A stretch of DNA of 64,000 nt, from positions 3,844,001-3,908,000 of the forward strand of contig JAPEHQ010000001.1 in the NCBI GenBank assembly GCA_027405735.1. The letters are read 5' to 3'. Shown here piece after piece: positions 61,602 through 64,000 of the stretch (positions are counted from its first letter, which is position 1; the number at the start of each line of letters is the position of its first letter). The notes under the pieces are model-generated. The model ran no database searches. It had not been told where the DNA came from and saw nothing but the letters and a program-made list of their open reading frames with translations. The position numbers were made by a program, and so were the translations under genes. This stretch comes from Mucor racemosus (lineage: Eukaryota > Mucoromycota > Mucoromycetes > Mucorales > Mucoraceae).

Positions 61602-62120
61602 TCACTGATCAAACTGAACAATATCAGGCATCTGCCTGATCAAATTCCTCGCATTTTTCATTAACAATCTTGATTTATACACCAGGGTTAATATTGAAAA
61701 GAGTTGATTGTAAATTTCATCGGGCTCTTCTGGCAAATCCATAGTCTTGGAACGAATAATTCTGCAGACATGCCCTGCAGGCGCATCACATAAGATCACT
61801 GTAAACTTGGTTTCTAAAAAAAAAGTTTAATCCCTAGCGCTGATCCTGCTAAAGTCGTATTTTTTTTTACCAAATAATAAAAAACCAAGAAGGGCCACAT
61901 CCCGCAATACATCAGGCGCTGATTTATATAAGCAGTATAACATGTCTTTTAACACTTTTGTCATTTTGAATCCACCGTCATGTAATTATTTGGTGGGATC
62001 ATCATAGCGTCCATATTCACAACAACTGTATTCTAGGCTTTGGCGTAAAAAAAGTAAATCTACTTTTCGATCAACCACCTTTTCAAAGATACTGAAAAGT
62101 TTTGTGAGCAATATTTCTAA
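61602..62120 (-). pseudogene. Decayed gene fragment of unknown expanded family
   Basis: Minus-strand frame, partly split by a 57-nt intron (61814-61870). Before the intron it reads KVVDRKVDLLFLRQSLEYSC, then DDPTK, an in-frame stop, LHDGGFKMTKVLKDMLYCLY. After it, KFTVILCDAPAGHVCRIIRS, then RLLMKNARNLIRQM and a stop. The pattern EYxCCE-(KW)-GFKMxKxLKDM then PAGHVCRI(S)RS resembles an abundant uncharacterised family in Mucorales genomes, recalled and not verified. The in-frame TAA and missing N terminus make it a relic. Confidence 0.5.
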
Positions 62121-62472
62121 ATAAAAAATATAATTGCATAGCTTGTTAAAGAATATATTTTTCTAATTAGGACACTTTTGGGTTTTATTTATAAGAGTTT
62201 TGTAATAATAATTCTTTAAAGCGTTTTTTTTTTTTTTTTTTTCATAATTGCAAATTGGATTAAAAAATCTTCGGTCGCGACTTTTATTTTCAAACCCGAC
62301 TTCAGTTTATTTTACATTTTCTATATCCATTTGGTGCTAATGAAGTATAATGATTAATCATAAGGGGCTGGAAACAGAGAATGCTGATCTAACAAAGTAA
62401 AATATCAAGTTTTTGAAGGTATCTTTTTCATATTTTCATAAATATTAATGAGATGAAGCTACATTTGGGCAT
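62121..62472. other. Intergenic DNA, no gene seen
   Basis: AT-rich spacer with a poly(T) run of about 20 near 62225, followed by TTCGGTCGCGAC, a small GC-rich patch. It contains the 3' flank of the NAD kinase gene. Confidence 0.5.
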
Positions 62473-64000
62473 TTAATGTATATTGCTTCCAAAAGTTTGA
62501 TTCCATTTTAACAATTCATTGATATCTTTTTCCCAACCAGCACCATCACTGATATGTGTCACGCAGGGAATTGGGTATTTTGACATTCTCACCTAATATA
62601 TTTTTAGATTTATCATCTACTTTATTATGTATTCCCATTATCTCAACTTACCTTGACATATTCTCCTTTATGCAGCATGAAAATTTCTCGGCCATCAATC
62701 GAGACTTCAGTTTGGCTACGACTCTGCTCACCAATCTTTTTTGAAAAGAGAATTAGAATCACAAAGCAGATTAAATCAATTTCATAGTACCTTCAATTCT
62801 ATATTTGAGCTTGGTGGTAATAATACAGTTCTGAATGATAATGATCGAGGGCAAATGGGAGTTAAAACTAAACTTTGTACGCTGGGATGTACAATCGGGC
62901 CACCAGCTGATAAAGAATATGCTGTAGACCCTGTTGGTGTACAAACGATCAAACCATCTGCTACACATTCCGTCAAATACTGTTCATCCACAAAGCAATC
63001 AATAGTCGTTAAATGTGGGAATCTACCACGATGTAGTGTTACTTCATTCATTGCTTGTCTATCGTCTACTTCCACGCCATCTATTTCGATTCTTTTGCCA
63101 TTTGGTTGATGCAAGGAACAAAACAATCTCATTCTCATCATAAGTCCGACTTTTCCTGCAATCATATCATCCAAAACATGTCTAAATCTTTCGAATTCTA
63201 GTTTGTAAATGACGATTGAGTAAACGATTTGCTTGCTAAATACTGTATATAAATATTACTTACTATAAGACATCAAGAAACATAGAGTTCCTAGAGAAAA
63301 ACTCACTACCGGAGGTGCAGCTTTAGGAAATAACGAGGATAAATGAAGCATTGTTCCATCTCCACCAAGTGTAACAGCAAAATCTACAGTACGAGTATAA
63401 TCTTCTTTATGACTTTTTTCAATGACATGAACAAATGGAAGCTCTTTTTGGAATTGTTCTGCTACTTCTGGTTCTACAATAATATTCATATCAGGTTGCG
63501 ACTGATGAAGCCAACTGTTAACAAGGACATTTAATCACAGCTTTTCTTTTGGTCGAACAAGAATATTTATCCTTACTTTGCAACCTCAACAAATGCCTTT
63601 TCAGTCTTTATATCATTGGGCTTCTTGACAATTAATACATTGTTTGGTTTTTGACTCCATTTTAGAGCATATTGTCCTCTATAAAATGTCAATATAGATC
63701 GCTGCAGTGTGATTTCTAATAATTTTACCCGTATGTGCTTCCAGGAACCTGAACTATGTCTCCAGGTCGGCGAGTTTCTATTAAGTCGCTGTCTTTATCG
63801 CTCGAAACTAGAACATACAATTTAGTTTTTCGATTATTTTCCCTGGTAAAATGTTAAATTACCTTGTTCCTTTGATAAACATAAACCAACTTTATCAGGT
63901 AAAGTTGATGTTTTTCTTAGTAAGCCTGTATTATAAAGTCGCTTATAAACATGGATATTGTATAATGGTTTAGGATTTAATAATGAGCGAGTATTCAATT
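62473..64000 (-). CDS. NAD(H) kinase, Pos5-like, 5' part outside window
   Basis: Phosphorylates NAD(H) to NADP(H). Minus-strand exons in the window, high to low: 64000-63863 (continues beyond), 63807-63729, 63678-63577, 63514-63264, 63197-62791, 62735-62652, 62592-62473. Motifs: [10 protein letters not shown] (GGDG nucleotide-binding loop), [47 protein letters not shown] (second family motif) and [12 protein letters not shown]. The LHRG-PHLT stretch resembles the mitochondrial Pos5 type more than Utr1. The usual LGTLGFL here reads LGTLCFL (Gly to Cys), and SFRP reads SFRT. The catalytic loops are intact, so it is probably functional. N terminus and targeting signal are not visible. Confidence 0.92.

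Overview
The window is nuclear DNA from a filamentous fungus, most likely a mucoralean (Mucoromycota) species. The evidence is the AT-rich sequence, many short GT-AG introns (mostly 50-70 nt), a 458-residue EF-1 alpha in a strongly biased codon set, a chitin synthase, and fungal Dma1-, Mrp51-, Dap1- and Gir2-like proteins. Species cannot be named from the sequence alone. Exon joins were worked out by hand from splice sites, reading phase and family motifs. CDS features are given as whole spans, with the exons in the text.

Layout. 1-3.8 kb: old repeats and decayed coding fragments. 3.8-13.2 kb (all plus): YheT/EMB8-type alpha/beta hydrolase, division 1 chitin synthase, SH3-RasGEF protein. 15.2-16.8 kb: EF-1 alpha. 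18.0-20.1 kb (minus): pyruvate kinase, divergent from a Gir2/RWDD1-like RWD protein (21.1-22.1 kb). 23.25-28.9 kb (minus): an apparently intact two-ORF LINE with a 14-bp putative target duplication. 29.2-31.2 kb: an RCC1-like protein and mitochondrial Mrp51, tail to tail. 32.0-33.0 kb: FHA-RING ubiquitin ligase (Dma1-like). 34.2-34.8 kb: small unknown protein. 35.6-37.2 kb (minus): mitochondrial-type cation diffusion facilitator. 48.9-52.0 kb: Dap1-like haem protein, UDP-glucuronate decarboxylase and a Sec4/Rab8 GTPase. 62.5-64 kb (minus): NAD(H) kinase running off the window end.

The accessory region is 37.9-61.5 kb. It carries a long inverted repeat with nearly identical arms of about 4.6 kb (about 40.72-45.30 and 56.65-61.23 kb) around about 11 kb that holds Dap1, UXS1 and the Rab gene. 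The arms are built from a repeat unit of roughly 1.9 kb (here called X) and 0.5-kb TG..CA elements that look like solo LTRs. One of these LTRs has a 5-bp target duplication, and its empty site is preserved in the other arm. X carries a conserved minus-strand reading frame whose differences between copies look largely synonymous over part of its length. This is the best candidate here for an undescribed element. Both ends of the near-identical arms fall inside X copies, which suggests X-mediated duplication or reinsertion.

The single-copy genes are housekeeping or morphogenesis functions (wall synthesis, Ras and Rab signalling, UDP-sugar supply, redox cofactors, translation). No operon-like logic links them, but several neighbours share very short convergent or divergent spacers.
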